Assembly: GCA_029747015.1 (NCBI GenBank) | Contig: JAKOGI010000124.1 | Span: forward strand, 310,001-374,000 | Source of the DNA: Carnegiea gigantea | Taxonomy: Eukaryota; Streptophyta; Magnoliopsida; Caryophyllales; Cactaceae | DNA length: 64,000 nt | Reading direction: 5' to 3' | In this document: positions 49,055 through 60,631 of the stretch, in pieces | Numbering within the stretch: the stretch's first letter is position 1 | How the letters are laid out: every line of letters starts with the position of its first letter | The notes under the pieces: model-generated | What the model was told of the DNA's origin: nothing | The model's database searches: none | Seen by the model: the letters and a program-made list of their open reading frames with translations, nothing else | Program-made: the position numbers and the translations under genes

Positions 49055-49547
49055 TGTGAAGGGCTAAATAGTTCGGCCTAATCTGGCGACCCTAATGAGG
49101 GTCCCACGACCACACCTATGGGCCTGAGCCCTGCGATCCTTCTTGACCTCCATGGGGCCCGAGGAGTTGTCCATCTTCGGGCCGATTAGAGGGTACTGCA
49201 CTTGAAATTACGAGTTTATCCCTAACTATAGGACTATAAACATTCACCTTCCCACCTCGAAATGGGGGCTGGATCCTGACAGAGTATTCACTGCTCAATA
49301 CTTTTTCCCAAACAGATATCACTTTTCCTGTAAAAGATTCGATCTTTCATCATTTATTATCTTTGCTTTGCCTCTTCCTCAGGACCCCACACTAACTTGA
49401 TCGTAGGAGAGGTGTTCCCTGGATCTCTATCTAGGGTGACCTTTTTTGCAGGATTGACACGCGTGGGAAGCACCTTTGTACGCAAAGCCCCTATCGTCAC
49501 GTAAACCCGCTCTTACCTCAGATGATCATTGTAATTATCCCGAAATG
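49055..49547 (+). repeat. 3' LTR of the Tat element
   Basis: It aligns with the 5' LTR. Its right end is placed at CCCGAAATG by alignment; the usual terminal CA appears mutated. Its last 254 bases are duplicated downstream. Confidence 0.8.
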
Positions 49548-49722
49548 GATAGTACTTCCAATAAATTGAAAATTATGTATTTGTAGGAATTTAACACAAT
49601 GGTATTTTGCATGAAATTAGCATATAGTGGAGGAGGATAGATCTCCATCTATGGTTAGAGTCAAAATATCGCTTATGTATAAAAACTAAATTTGTGTTGT
49701 ACCAAAACAAAACCCCCAAAAA
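49294..49722. repeat. Left copy of a 0.43-kb duplication
   Basis: From CTCAATACTTTTTCCC to 'acaaaaccc', this matches 50621-51052 with only scattered differences. It comprises the right half of the Tat 3' LTR and about 175 bp of flanking DNA. The repeat therefore crosses the LTR boundary and cannot be another LTR copy. Confidence 0.85.
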
Positions 49723-50620
49723 ATTGGACCGGACCGGACCGAGTTAGTGTTGTTTTTTTCCCCCGTGTTAGCTTTTTAGCGTCAGACCACATCAGTTCTT
49801 ACTTCTTCTTCTCGCAGTTCTCTTGAGTCTGCTTCTTCTTCCCTCAATTCTCTGCCTCGCTCAGTCGCTTTGCTCTCGCTCTCTAGTCTCTGCTCGAGTC
49901 TCGACGCCTCTTCTTCTTCTGATCTTCTCTACCTCTTGCTTTCTGCGTCTCTGCCATCCGGCCCATCCCTCTCGACTCCTCTTCTTCTCCTCACTGGCTG
50001 CCTGTCCTCTTTGTTGTCTGCTCGATCTGCTCTCCTCTTCTCACTCGTCTCCGGTCTCTGCAACCACCGGCCAGCGCCCGGCGGCTGTTCCATTCCGTTG
50101 TGGCGTTTCATTTGGTGGAGGTATGCTTGGATTTGTTCATTCTATTATTTTTGGTTTTAATTTGATTTTCTAGGGCTTTTGTGATTTTTTTCTAGGGTTT
50201 TGAGAAGTATGGATGGTTCGTTTTGGGTTTTTTGTGGCTCACCTGAAATGCTTATAACCTGTGGTAGTTTACTTACCTAATTTGATTTTCTAGGATTTTT
50301 GTGATTTGCTTGAAGCAGATATCTGTGACCCATTCTATTATTTGTAATTGCTCTGCTGAATTTGCTAGTTGAAAGTGAACGAACTTCGCTGAATTTGCGA
50401 TGTACCGGTCGAAAATAGTACTTTACATTTCTAGTTGAAAGTGAGTGAGTTTTTAGGCTTTGTTCGCATTTTTTCAAGTTGCAGAAAAAATCCTTTAATG
50501 GCTGCCAGGATAGGACCGGTCCATATTCGGTCCGGTCTTGGTCCGATCCTCGGTCCTCATCTCGGCCTTTTTTCGGTCCTCGGTCCAACCGGTCCGGTCT
50601 TGGACCGATGAACACCCCTA
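49723..50620. mobile_element. GGACCGG-ended element, probably a deleted hAT derivative
   Basis: The left end is rich in GGACCGGACCGG; the right end has the complementary CGGTCCGGTC and finishes ATGAACACCCCTA. The reverse complement of that right end begins TAGGGGTG, as the element at 1611 does. Inside is a CT-rich leader (about 49800-50000) followed by a GT-type donor (GTGGAG|GTATGC near 50120). This looks like the promoter and first exon of a transposase gene without the rest. It lies between the two copies of the 0.43-kb duplication. Confidence 0.5.
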
Positions 50621-51052
50621 CTCAATACTTTTTCCCCAACAGATATCACCTTTCCCGTAAAAGATCTGATCTTTCATTATTTATTATCTTTGCTTTGCCT
50701 CTTTCTCGGGACCCCACACTAATTTGATCGTAGGAGAGGTGTTCCTTGGATCCCTATCTAGGGTGACCCTTTTTGCAGGATTGACACGCGTGTGAAGGAC
50801 TTTTGGACGCAGAGCCCCTATCGTCACGTAAGCCCGCTCTTACCTCACATGATCATTGTAATTGTCCCGAAATAGATAGTACTTCCAATAAATTGAAAAT
50901 TATGTATTTGTAGGAATTTAACACAATGGTATTTTGTATGAAATTAGCATAAAGTGGAGGAGGATAGATCTCCATCTATGGTTAGAGTCAAATTATCGCT
51001 TATGTATAAAACTAAATTTGTGTTGCACTAAAACAAAACCAAAAAAAAAAAA
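50621..51052. repeat. Right copy of the 0.43-kb duplication
   Basis: Direct repeat of 49294-49722. It starts at CTCAATAC immediately after the GGACCGG-ended element and ends in a short A-run near 51045. Confidence 0.85.
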
Positions 51053-52061
51053 GTTGTTTTGATAATCTCGTTTCTTTGATGAAATAGCACAACATAGTTA
51101 ACTCATCCAACGTAATTTTTCCATACCACTACCGATCAAGTTGCCGAATCATAAAAAATTAGCAATAAGTTGTGAGCACAAACCTTTGAATAAGTTTGTT
51201 TTAAACTGCCCGATATTGACCTAAACTTCCTTGAGTGGCTCCAAATTCAATGGCATAGAATTTACTTTTGGTTGGTGTTCCATACAAGTAAAAGTGTCTA
51301 TTATGTCAAAACCTATATTCAAAAAGAAGAAAAAGTTCGAAAAATTACTCAATTTTATTTCAAATTCTTGAAAATCATCAACAATAATTGAAAAAATCAT
51401 TGAACTTTAATATTAGGCTTCTAACTTCCAATGATCATCGAACTTAATGGCGCTCTCCACGCCTTGTTAACCAGAGATAATTCTAATTACTTCTCTTTTT
51501 TCAATAAGCCGGTACTACTTTTCTAAGTGACTGATAAAAGGATAAGGGGAAACTTCAATCAAGAATCGACAAGATAATTAAAACAATTCAATATCCCATT
51601 GAAAGAAAACCATGTTCTACATACAGTAACAACAACCGCAAGAAATTGAAAAAGAGTATCCTAAACACTTGTAGCCTTATGAGTCGTCCTATTTTCAATT
51701 TCGTAGACTATTATGTTTGCTAGCAATACACTTCCCATCTTCATCAGCTCAATTATACATTATCCTTCGATATTCAACGATCCAAATGCATCTACATGTG
51801 CCTTTTTTTTTTGTTGATATTGATTCGTGGATGACAGTATATTTAATATTACATAGTTGTTTATTTAAGTGATAAATTTTCCTGAGTTGCTTTTAATATC
51901 CTTTTAATTACCCTGCAAAATCACCTGCCGAAATTTTTTTGTCTTCCAAAAAAAATAGAAATTAATTTCAGCTTGATTTTGAAAAGGAAAAAAAACCCAC
52001 TGACAAGGAATTTTTTTTAATTAGCAAAAGTAAAATGAATTTACCGGAGACGTTGGAGTAC
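51053..52061. other. Spacer
   Basis: AT-rich sequence. I see no gene, array or defined element. Confidence 0.4.
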
Positions 52062-52069
52062 TTTGTATC

Positions 52070-53518
52070 AGGGCTGTCGGGTTCATATTCAAATCGAAGT
52101 TAAACGGGTTGAAGAACCCTAATGTAATCCTGACCTGTTTAATAAACGACTTGAAAAACCCAACTTGAAACCGTTTAAATATTAAACGGGTCAACCTGAT
52201 TCTGACCCAATTATCCGTTTAAATTAAACGGGTCAAAATCAGGTAACCTGCATTGCATTGAAATACAACCTGCACAACTAGCAGCAACAATCAACCTGCA
52301 ACATTCATGGACATTTCAGCCTGCAATTCATGGGAATGCCAACCTGCTTACACGTTTACAAGCCATTCACAATGAATAAATTAACACCCAAATTTCCAAG
52401 TTCAACACCCAAAGTTCAACAAACCATATCAAACACCCAAATCAAGTAGAAACCAACAAGCCCATGTTCAAGAGTTATTACATCACCAAATTCATAAGTT
52501 CAAACTAAAGAACGACCTTACTGATGATGGTTGTAGGATGAAGGCCTTTATCCTGCAATTAGCAATTTCAGTTAGATCTAAAGAGCAAAGAGAGCGAGAT
52601 AGTCAGATCGACAAAGAGTGGCAGAGAGAAATAGAGACAGAGCAAGAGAAAGAGAGCGAGACGGTCAGATCTAAAGAACAAAGAGCGATGAGATCGACAT
52701 TCCCACAACAAATCACAAGCAATTTCATACTTCAATCTAAAGAACGAAGAAATCACAAGCAATTTCAGACTTCAATCTCCCCAAAAAATACAAATTTGTT
52801 GATCGACATTCCCACAACAAAGAACTTGAAAAATCACCAGTTCAGATATTCCCAGAACAAATAACTTGAAAAATCACAAGCAATTTCAGACAGATGAGAT
52901 CAACATTTCCACGACAGTAAAAGCTTGAAAATCAAAGCAAAAATCCATCGCAAAAAAAAACATATCGTACCGTGGTTGTTGACTACTCCACTTGGTGCTG
53001 AGGTTGTAACGGTTGTCGACTTGGTGCTGTGTAGGCAAAAGTGTGAAAGTAGCCGAGTAGAGGAGGCAAGGAGGACTTGGCGTCGACGTGGTGCTGTCAC
53101 TGCTGTGGAGCCGCTGAGAGTGTGCGAGACTGAGAGTTTGAGCGTGCGAGAGACTGAGCGTCTGCCTTCATTACTTTCTTATATAGCTAGGGTTCGAATG
53201 GACAGTTAGGTTTAGCTAAATAAATAAATAAATAAACAGAATACGGTTTCCCGGTTCCCCAACATGAAAAATTCTAAAATTTAAGTTCTCACAAAATAAG
53301 CAGGCTAAACGGCTTAAATGGGTTGTAATTAAATGGGTTAAATGAGTTAATCTATCAATCCGTTTAATTAAACGGATTAAATATGTATTTTTTTTGTGTT
53401 GAAAATTTCAACCGGAACCTAACCCGTTAAACGGATTGAAAATCTTTACCCAAACTCACCTAATTTCGTATTCAATTCGGATCGGTAATCGTGTCGGGTT
53501 AACTTTTGACAGCCTTAG
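52070..53518. mobile_element. 1.45-kb non-autonomous hAT-like element
   Basis: The left end has GGGCTGTC and the right end (reverse complement) AAGGCTGTCAAAAG. Near-perfect 8-bp repeats tttgtatc (52062-52069) and tttgtata (53519-53526) flank it. Sub-terminal parts are dense in AAACGGGTTAA-like words. On the minus strand a TATA-like CTATATAAG (53186-53178) is followed by a CT-rich leader and a possible GT donor near 52970, as though only a transposase gene's promoter and first exon remain. Confidence 0.65.
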
Positions 53519-53526
53519 TTTGTATA

Positions 53527-54484
53527 CGTTGAAGCTGCTTAGCACATAAGCCTCTTGCTAGGTGGTTTGTGTCCATCTCTTGGTTAATTAGGTGCAATTG
53601 GTCAAGTCTTGGATTTTAAAGGGGCAGCCTGGTTGGCAAACCAGAGACGATCTCACTTGCCCAAGGGCACTTGGAAAGGACAAAACCTTGTAAGGGGCCA
53701 TGAATGGTGGCAACTTAGCATGTCGTACATCCAAGGGAATGTCCAGGACACATGTTCCGCGCGAGCTGGCATGTGTAATATGTTGTGTAGATTGTTTTGT
53801 CAATGTTCCTCTTTTTTTTTTGTTTTTTTTTTTTGGTGGGGAAATGGGTGGGGGGTTGTAGCCTTTGAATTGCTCAATGATAAGTTTCTTTCAAAAAGAA
53901 ACAGAACAAAGTCCAGTCCATTTGCCAAACAAAAAACGCATCCTTTGTTTCCTTGGACTGTTTCACACCCAGAAAAAAGATGCTCAAACCTGATCATAGT
54001 TGACCATACATTATCAAAGTTACGGTTTACCTCTATGAAATACTACCACAGAAGATCCAGATTTTTTTCAATTCCTCAGGCTAAGCTTAGACCAGAGACC
54101 CCCTTTTTTTCCCCCGGGGGGTGTCAAGTGTAATCTAAGAAATAGCAAAAACTTGATCTAGATTTCAGCCATTTGCCACTCTAAAACTCTAAATGTCATC
54201 TGTACAAATTCTCTACTTTGCAGTGCCAACAAACACTAACACCTAGGACAAGCACTTTATATAAAATTTATTAAAAAAAAAAGAGAGAGAAGAAAAAACT
54301 GCAAAAAATAATTTCAGGGAAGGGGGGATATACTGATTCAGTCAGCCCTGCAAGAAATCACTGCAGAGCCTGATTATGAGGTTATCACATATAAGGATTG
54401 ACATGGAAGAGACATTGCCGGGGAGATTTTCATCTTAAGGAAAGATGACAAACTTTAGCCACCATAATAAAGCCAGAAGCGCGG
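53527..54484. other. Spacer downstream of the CRK gene
   Basis: It holds T-rich and G-rich tracts near 53810-53860 and the presumed 3' UTR of the kinase gene at its right end. No other gene is seen. Confidence 0.4.
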
Positions 54485-57400
54485 TCATGCCTTGTGAAAT
54501 GCGCGAGAAGAGAGACCGTGAAGAAGTCTGACAAACCCGAGAAAGCTCAGCTTCCCATCTGAGTGTCTAATCCAGTCTTGCAGAACCACATGCACAGGCA
54601 CTGACGGGCTCAGTCCAAGTTCCTGGTTCAGAGGAGGGGAGTTGTAAGTGCCATAGACACAGCAAAATCGCCATTGCTTGCAATTTTTCACCGACTGAAT
54701 ATCTTCAATATTGAAATATGTACACAATCCATGCAATTAAAACTGTACATAATGGATACGCCTTTTAGTATGGGATTATAAGGGACTGCAATATCTTGCT
54801 AAACTTTCCTCTATTTCTTTAAGATTGATATACAATACATCAGATACAATCTCTCTGATAGCATATTTCTGGACCTCTACAACCTGAGGAAATGGCAGGC
54901 CCACAAACATGAACCGGGAACTTCACTGGATTTGTAAGGAGTAAAGTCCTCACTCCAAGAACAGACTCTACATTTTAGTAGGGTAGGCTGTTTCATCTTA
55001 CTGTTCCAAGTCAGACTCCCCTGGATTACTGAACTTCTCACAACATGAAACATAATACTTGCATCTGTTAGGGTGATGACCACCGTAATGGCCTATGAAG
55101 GCCAAAAAAGATTTCCTAACTGCCTGTTAATAGAGTGCAATAGCTTGGCTCATAATTGGAACCTGATAACTAGGAGGCAGAAACCTTACATTTATCTACT
55201 ACTGGCTTTGTAGCGTGTAGTTCGGTGGTCCAACGCATAATTACCAGGAAAGTGGATCACTTTGGTAGTCAATTATAGTACTGATACAAGGTGTAATTTC
55301 CAATTAGGCCTCTAGGTTAAGATTATATTACACAGATAATCAAGAACGTGAAAAGAGATCATGGGGCTTTTCATCATTAATTATTATGGTCCAGGGACTG
55401 GCCTCCCAAACATATTGTCAGAGCTGGCAGTGCAGCAATGTGATCATGCCAGGACCACTCACAGTTTCCTATGCCAGCAATGAGTACATTTGTGCTTTGA
55501 CTGCCCCAAGAGAGGGCAGCAAGAAAACCGGGAACGTTACCCCCAGGGTGTTGGTCAGTGTGCCTGCTCCCAAATGAGCGTCGGTGACTATGGTATACCC
55601 ATTTCTATTGCATCTACATTCAAACTTTCCAACACTAGAAGCATCCATACTTCAATAAAGTGGTCATACCAACACTCTTTTGAAACTATGTCCACTGAGC
55701 AACCAAAGGATATTTGTTAAGAAATTCTCATGAAAATTTAGGTGAGGCATGGTATGGAACTGTCTGAAGCCACTGCTAGCAGCAGCTATGTTCACCTCCT
55801 CGCACGCCTCCTGTATTTCTTTGTTTGTGCAAAGCAATGGAAACAGTTGAGAATATTACCGAGGCCAATTCTTCAATCATGATTGGTCTGTTCCCATCCT
55901 TCTCAAAGAGTTCATAAGCACACCGTGCATGTTGCTCCCATGTATCCATTGCTTCTAGTTGATGCACACTTATGGATGCAGCACAAAATTCTTCAAAATC
56001 CATTTTCCGGTATTGGAGAGTGCTAACCTGCAGAGTTATCATATGACCTAGTCATTTTAACTCACCAACAACTTTGAGGGCGTAAAGCAAGGAAGCAAAG
56101 AGGAATAGATAAACAAGACAAACCGTATTGACAAATTCAATAACCCGGGAATCCCTCATAGCATCTGTGAAGCTCCTCAATATGGCCTACATGATTGGGC
56201 AAATGTTAAGAGGGACTCTAGAACAGGAAAGAATAAAGAAGTCATCGGACTCAGAGCTTACCGTTTTGTAGTTTTGCATGGATATGTGACCATTTTTGCT
56301 TGGACTTAGCATCTGAAATTGTTCCTTCAGGTAAGCCAGCTGCGGCACGGTCAGTGTCTTTGCAAGAGCCTGTCAACAGTGGGTAATTTTAATCAATTTA
56401 CGAAAGCCTAAATTCTCCTTCCCTTTTTTGTTTTCTTGTACATGTCAGCATGACCCTTCTAATCCAGCAGAATATTGGGCCCAAACCAGGAGTGCAGGCC
56501 CTTCTCTTTTTTTGGGGTGGGGGGGTACATCCAAGGGGTTGTGTCAGAGGATAATTGACCCTCAACCTCAAGGTCGAAAGAGGGTGCACCGTGCACTCAC
56601 TGGTAGAACATCCCTAATCTTCAGTGAAAAACTTAATCTTGACTTGGAGGAATCTCAATTTTTCACAAATTAACCCACATAAAAATCCACTCATGAAGGC
56701 ATAACATATTTGCATACCCCAAGAGCTGCTTTCCGTAGGGATGTTGAGCATATATAAGCTCTTACAAGCCTGTATATTATCATGTCCTGAGGGATCTTTA
56801 TGTCTTGAAAACTGGAAAGCCATGGATGACCTACATGAACAGAAATGTGACCAAGTGTTAGGACTTAGACCAGTATCTGGAAGCTTCAACAGGCAAATGT
56901 TGAGGAAAAGCAGGGTACAACAGTTCTAGATTCTTCCATGGCAGGATCTCCCACACTTACTTAGTGCCTGTGCAGCGGTTAGTCTCTTCCGATAATCCTT
57001 GTTCAACAATCTCTTGACGAAGTCCACAGCATCAGGAGATAAAGATGGCCAAGGGGCTTCATCAAAACTAGGTTCAGCCTTTAGAACAGCCCGAAAGATT
57101 CCAGATTCTGTGCGAGCCCAGAAAGGCCGGCTTCCACATAGAAGAATATAAGCAATTACCCCAATACTCCACATGTCTGCCTCAGTCCCGTATGATCTAT
57201 GGAGAACTTCAGGAGCTACATAATAAGCACTTCCTACAATATCATTTAATCTTTCATCTGCATCAACAAAAATAAGCTCAAGTAAATCTCCACCCTGTAA
57301 AAAAATAAAAAATAAAAAATTTTAAAAAAAGAAGTTGGTATGAATCGATAGGTAAGCTTACCTGGCTTTACATAATCGGAGAGTCCAAAGTCAATGGCCT

Positions 57401-60400
57401 TGAGAGGGGAATTGTCCCCTTTGGAAGCAAAAAGAAAGTTCTACAATAGAAACCTGAAGAATCAGGACCAAGGGACAAATAGGAAGTCCAGCCAGGGTTT
57501 AAATCACAAGGTTTCATATAAACAAACACAACAGGAATGCCACATTGAGATTAAGGCCTTGTTCGGCAAAATTAGCTGTTTAGGTAGCGGATAGCAGTTC
57601 AGTTAGCAGATAGATGTTTAGATAGCGGATAACATTTCTAATTTAGCTGTTAGCGGATAGCTGTTTAGATGAGTGGTTGAAACTAATGTGTTAGGTAAAT
57701 TTAGCTGTTATGCTGGCTGATTAATGTAAATTGACATAAAAGGATATAAATAATTTTCAAAGATAAAATTTTTAAAGGATATTTTTTGGCTAAAAAATAT
57801 AAAACTCTACTTTTAAATGTCAAACGTTAATACTATTAGCTTTTCAAAAACATTGTTTAAAACGCTAAACGCTACTTGAAATGCTAATCAAAACACTAGA
57901 TTACCGAACACTAAAAATTAACTAATTAGCGTATTGACTTGATCAAAACACTAAACGTTACCCAAAACGCTGTTACCAAACACGGCCTAATTTGAGAAAA
58001 GAGAGCTGATACTGGATTTTCTACTCTTTTTGGGGGTTGGGCCGGGGTGGGGGTATTTGTTGTAACCATTCATTAATATTCATCATGGCTATCTAGTTAT
58101 GAAGCTCTCATTGGGCTACAAGATCTATGCAAACAAAGCAGACCCTGTTTCAAGTTGCCAACTTATGCAAATGATAGGAATTATAGTCAATTACCTCTGG
58201 CTTGAGGTCCCGGTGAACTACACCTTGAAGATGACAATAGGCAACCACACTCAAAATCTGGACCATGACAACCTTCGCATCTTCTTCTGAGAATTTTCCA
58301 CCCCTAAAGTCCAGCAGCCAAATTCAGCCATTTCTGTTGCCAATAATTTTTCATGCATTTCAGGGGGAAAAAAAAATCTGCATGTTTGTGATTCATATGA
58401 ATACCTTGCAAGAATTCGATCTAACAATTCACCACCTTTGCACAGCCTACAGGATCCCAAAGGAGAGCGGTAAGTCTCAAATAACAAACACGAGAACTAG
58501 TGCAGCTAATAGTTTATTACAACAAAAAATTGTTCATGCATTCCTTCCTCAGTTTTAAAAAGCGCGAGGCGCACTGAGACGCATAGGGTCTCAAAGCGTG
58601 AGGCGCAAGGCGCGAGGGTAAGGTGCATGCATCATGAATGTGAGGCGCACTTCTATGCAAATTTTTTTAAAAGTATTTCATATTTCACAAAGCATATTTT
58701 GTAGAAACAAGCTAAATAGATGCATTAAAAATGTGATTAGGCATCAATATGACTACTATCACCGCAAATAACCTTAAAATATGTTATCTTATCATTGTAG
58801 TTCCCCAATGCATGTACTTACGGTATAAGTTTAGCCCACCTTTTAGCTCCCAAGGAAGGAAAAGAAGAAAAAAGGTAAAGGCAATGTTAAGAAAAAGAAG
58901 ATTCAGGGGGAAGATATAGCCTCGCATCCTTGAGGCGCACTTCATTCCCTCCGAGGCACTGAGCCGGTAGCCTCACGTCGAGGCGCACCTAGGCATGCCT
59001 CAGGCGGGCTTTTTTAAACTAAGATTCCTTCTACTACTATTTATTAAACATGAAGCGAAAAATCCTTTTGAATTCCTCATCAACAGCAGCTGATGCGTGC
59101 TCCAATTGAATGAAAGAGTCATCAGGAAATCCTAATCTCAAATGCTCATGAAGTGCATAGCAAATGTATTATATGGCAGCAAATCAATCAAATTCACTAG
59201 AAGAAGAATGCTAAGAACAAAGAAATGTTCATTCACTGATACGAGAACGAGGTTGATTCCCGTGCTCATCATCCATGCTTTGAAATTAGAACTACACCAA
59301 CAGAGATGTGGATCAAGCCACACAAACATTATGCACACAAAAAAGAAGAAGAATAAGGGTATCATAGAACAAACTGTATCATACTGAGAGCTAAAAGCAT
59401 GCCACTAGACTTACTCCATCACAACATAAACATTATCACCATCTTCGTAAGCCTCATAGAACTGCACTAGGTTCTTATGGCCCGTAAGTGCCCTTAATAT
59501 TTTGACTTCTCTTCGAACATCCTCAATTGCAATTGCTGTTGTCATCTGGCAGAAGAAGAAACTTTTCTTGAGACAGAAGGCCAAAATTCCGCAAAATTCC
59601 ACAGTATGAAACGACAAGTTTTCCCACTAGAGGAAAAGGATATCGAACGATGATGAATTGATGATGCACTAACAGATCACTGTAAGGAATAATGATCAAG
59701 CACCATGTCTTGGCCTAGATCACCAATTGTACCGAGGAGCTATCAAATGGCATATATGCATGATACAGAATGCCAAAACAAAATAAAGATCGATAAGGCT
59801 CCAAAAAATAGAGGACAAAATCTACATGTACCTAAAAACATCCCCTCCTCACACATCATTTTCCAGAAGACTATTCCTTGAGGATCCAACAGGACTACAG
59901 GAGGGAGCATTGAATCTGCACTTTAATCCATAGCATATTCACATGGCAACAATGAAAGAAATGATCCAAAACCATGAAGTCAGAAAATATATAGGACTCA
60001 TACTATCACACTCAATGAAGGCAATCCATAAGAACATCCACCTGACAATAAAACTACATTCAAATTCCAGTTAACACACATGATAAGACAACATGAACAG
60101 CAATGGATCAAATAGTAATAAGAACCAATGAATTGTAAGCCACACCTTTGCCTTGGGGATGACTTTGACAGCAACATCCTGTCCTTTCAAGCTACCTCTC
60201 TTCCCTTTGGCAGAGCAAGTAAACCCAAAATGGCCCCTCCCCACTTCCTCACCAAGCTCATAGTGATTCTCAAACTGCTTAGGAAACCCAAAATTCTTAT
60301 CCAACCCAATATCACACTCACTTCCTTCAGGAATTGAGGCCTCATTAGGCTTGATTGACCCATGTCTCCTGGCAAGCAATGCCCTGATGTGCTTTGCTGG

Positions 60401-60631
60401 TGATGGGGGTGGAAATGGCCTCTTAAAGAACCTAAGAGGGGTTGAAGTTACACTGGAATTTGCAGGAGAATTCTTAAACCCACTTGGTAATGGACTTGGG
60501 CTATAAAAGGGAAATTGTGGGGTTTTTCCCACTTCAGTAGTTGATGATATGGGTTGGTTATCCCCACTAATTACATGGGATTCAAATTGGGTTTCAGGGA
60601 TTTCAATGGGTTTGGCATGACACAGTCCCAT
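54485..60631 (-). CDS. CRK1: CDPK-related protein kinase (CRK1/CRK7 type)
   Basis: Eleven exons on the minus strand: 60631-60146, 59545-59415, 58446-58405, 58303-58195, 57440-57362, 57257-56961, 56830-56718, 56369-56262, 56186-56124, 56027-55860, 54622-54485. They give 577 aa with all junctions GT-AG. The ATG at 60631 begins MGLCHAKP: Gly2 and Cys4 suit N-myristoylation and S-acylation, so plasma-membrane attachment is likely. After a Pro/Ser-rich region the kinase domain starts near residue 124. It has the glycine loop GRGHFG at 131-136, Lys156, HRD with Asp252 and DFG at 273-275, all intact. The C-terminal third resembles the degenerate EF-hand region of CRKs, which is thought to bind calcium weakly or not at all. 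Family members phosphorylate Ser/Thr targets. Introns 2 and 4 hold MITEs; the 1.2-kb last intron holds nothing I recognise. Confidence 0.94.
57555..57987. mobile_element. PIF/Harbinger-type MITE in CRK intron 4
   Basis: Ends GGCCTTGTTCGGCAAAA and GGCCGTGTTTGGTAACA (reverse complement of the right end), with TAA at 57552-57554 and 57988-57990. The 433-bp body, with repeated AGCTGTTTAGAT and AAACGCTA words, aligns along its length with 63507-63930. Confidence 0.85.
58548..59023. mobile_element. 476-bp non-autonomous hAT element in CRK intron 2
   Basis: Ends CTCAGTTTTAAAAAGCGCG and CTTAGTTTAAAAAAGCCCGC (reverse complement of the right end). A perfect 8-bp duplication, attccttc, lies at 58540-58547 and 59024-59031. 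Its body is the reverse complement of the element at 11155-11599. The ends resemble those of the coding hAT at 26992-30948. Confidence 0.9.

Larger units (their letters stand above)
41673..49547 (+). mobile_element. Tat-lineage Ty3/gypsy retrotransposon, heavily decayed
   Basis: LTRs lie at about 41673-42158 and 49055-49547. A primer-binding site, gag, protease, RT, two RNase H domains and integrase follow in Ty3/gypsy order. A second (archaeal-type) RNase H, the long spacer before the 3' LTR, tandem repeats there and a possible antisense frame all point to the Tat/Ogre branch. Dozens of stops and frameshifts show an old, inactive copy. Confidence 0.85.

Noticed and set aside
49823..50173. 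Ser/Leu-rich open frames as a secreted protein
   Set aside because: They are a by-product of a CT-rich leader; no domain, and two frames are open for the same reason.
50621..51052. A further solo LTR of the Tat element
   Set aside because: It starts mid-LTR and runs 175 bp past the LTR end into the same flanking DNA, so it is a genomic duplication.
52538..52864. Glu/Arg-rich 108-codon frame
   Set aside because: Low-complexity GAGA-type sequence inside a non-autonomous element; no conserved domain.
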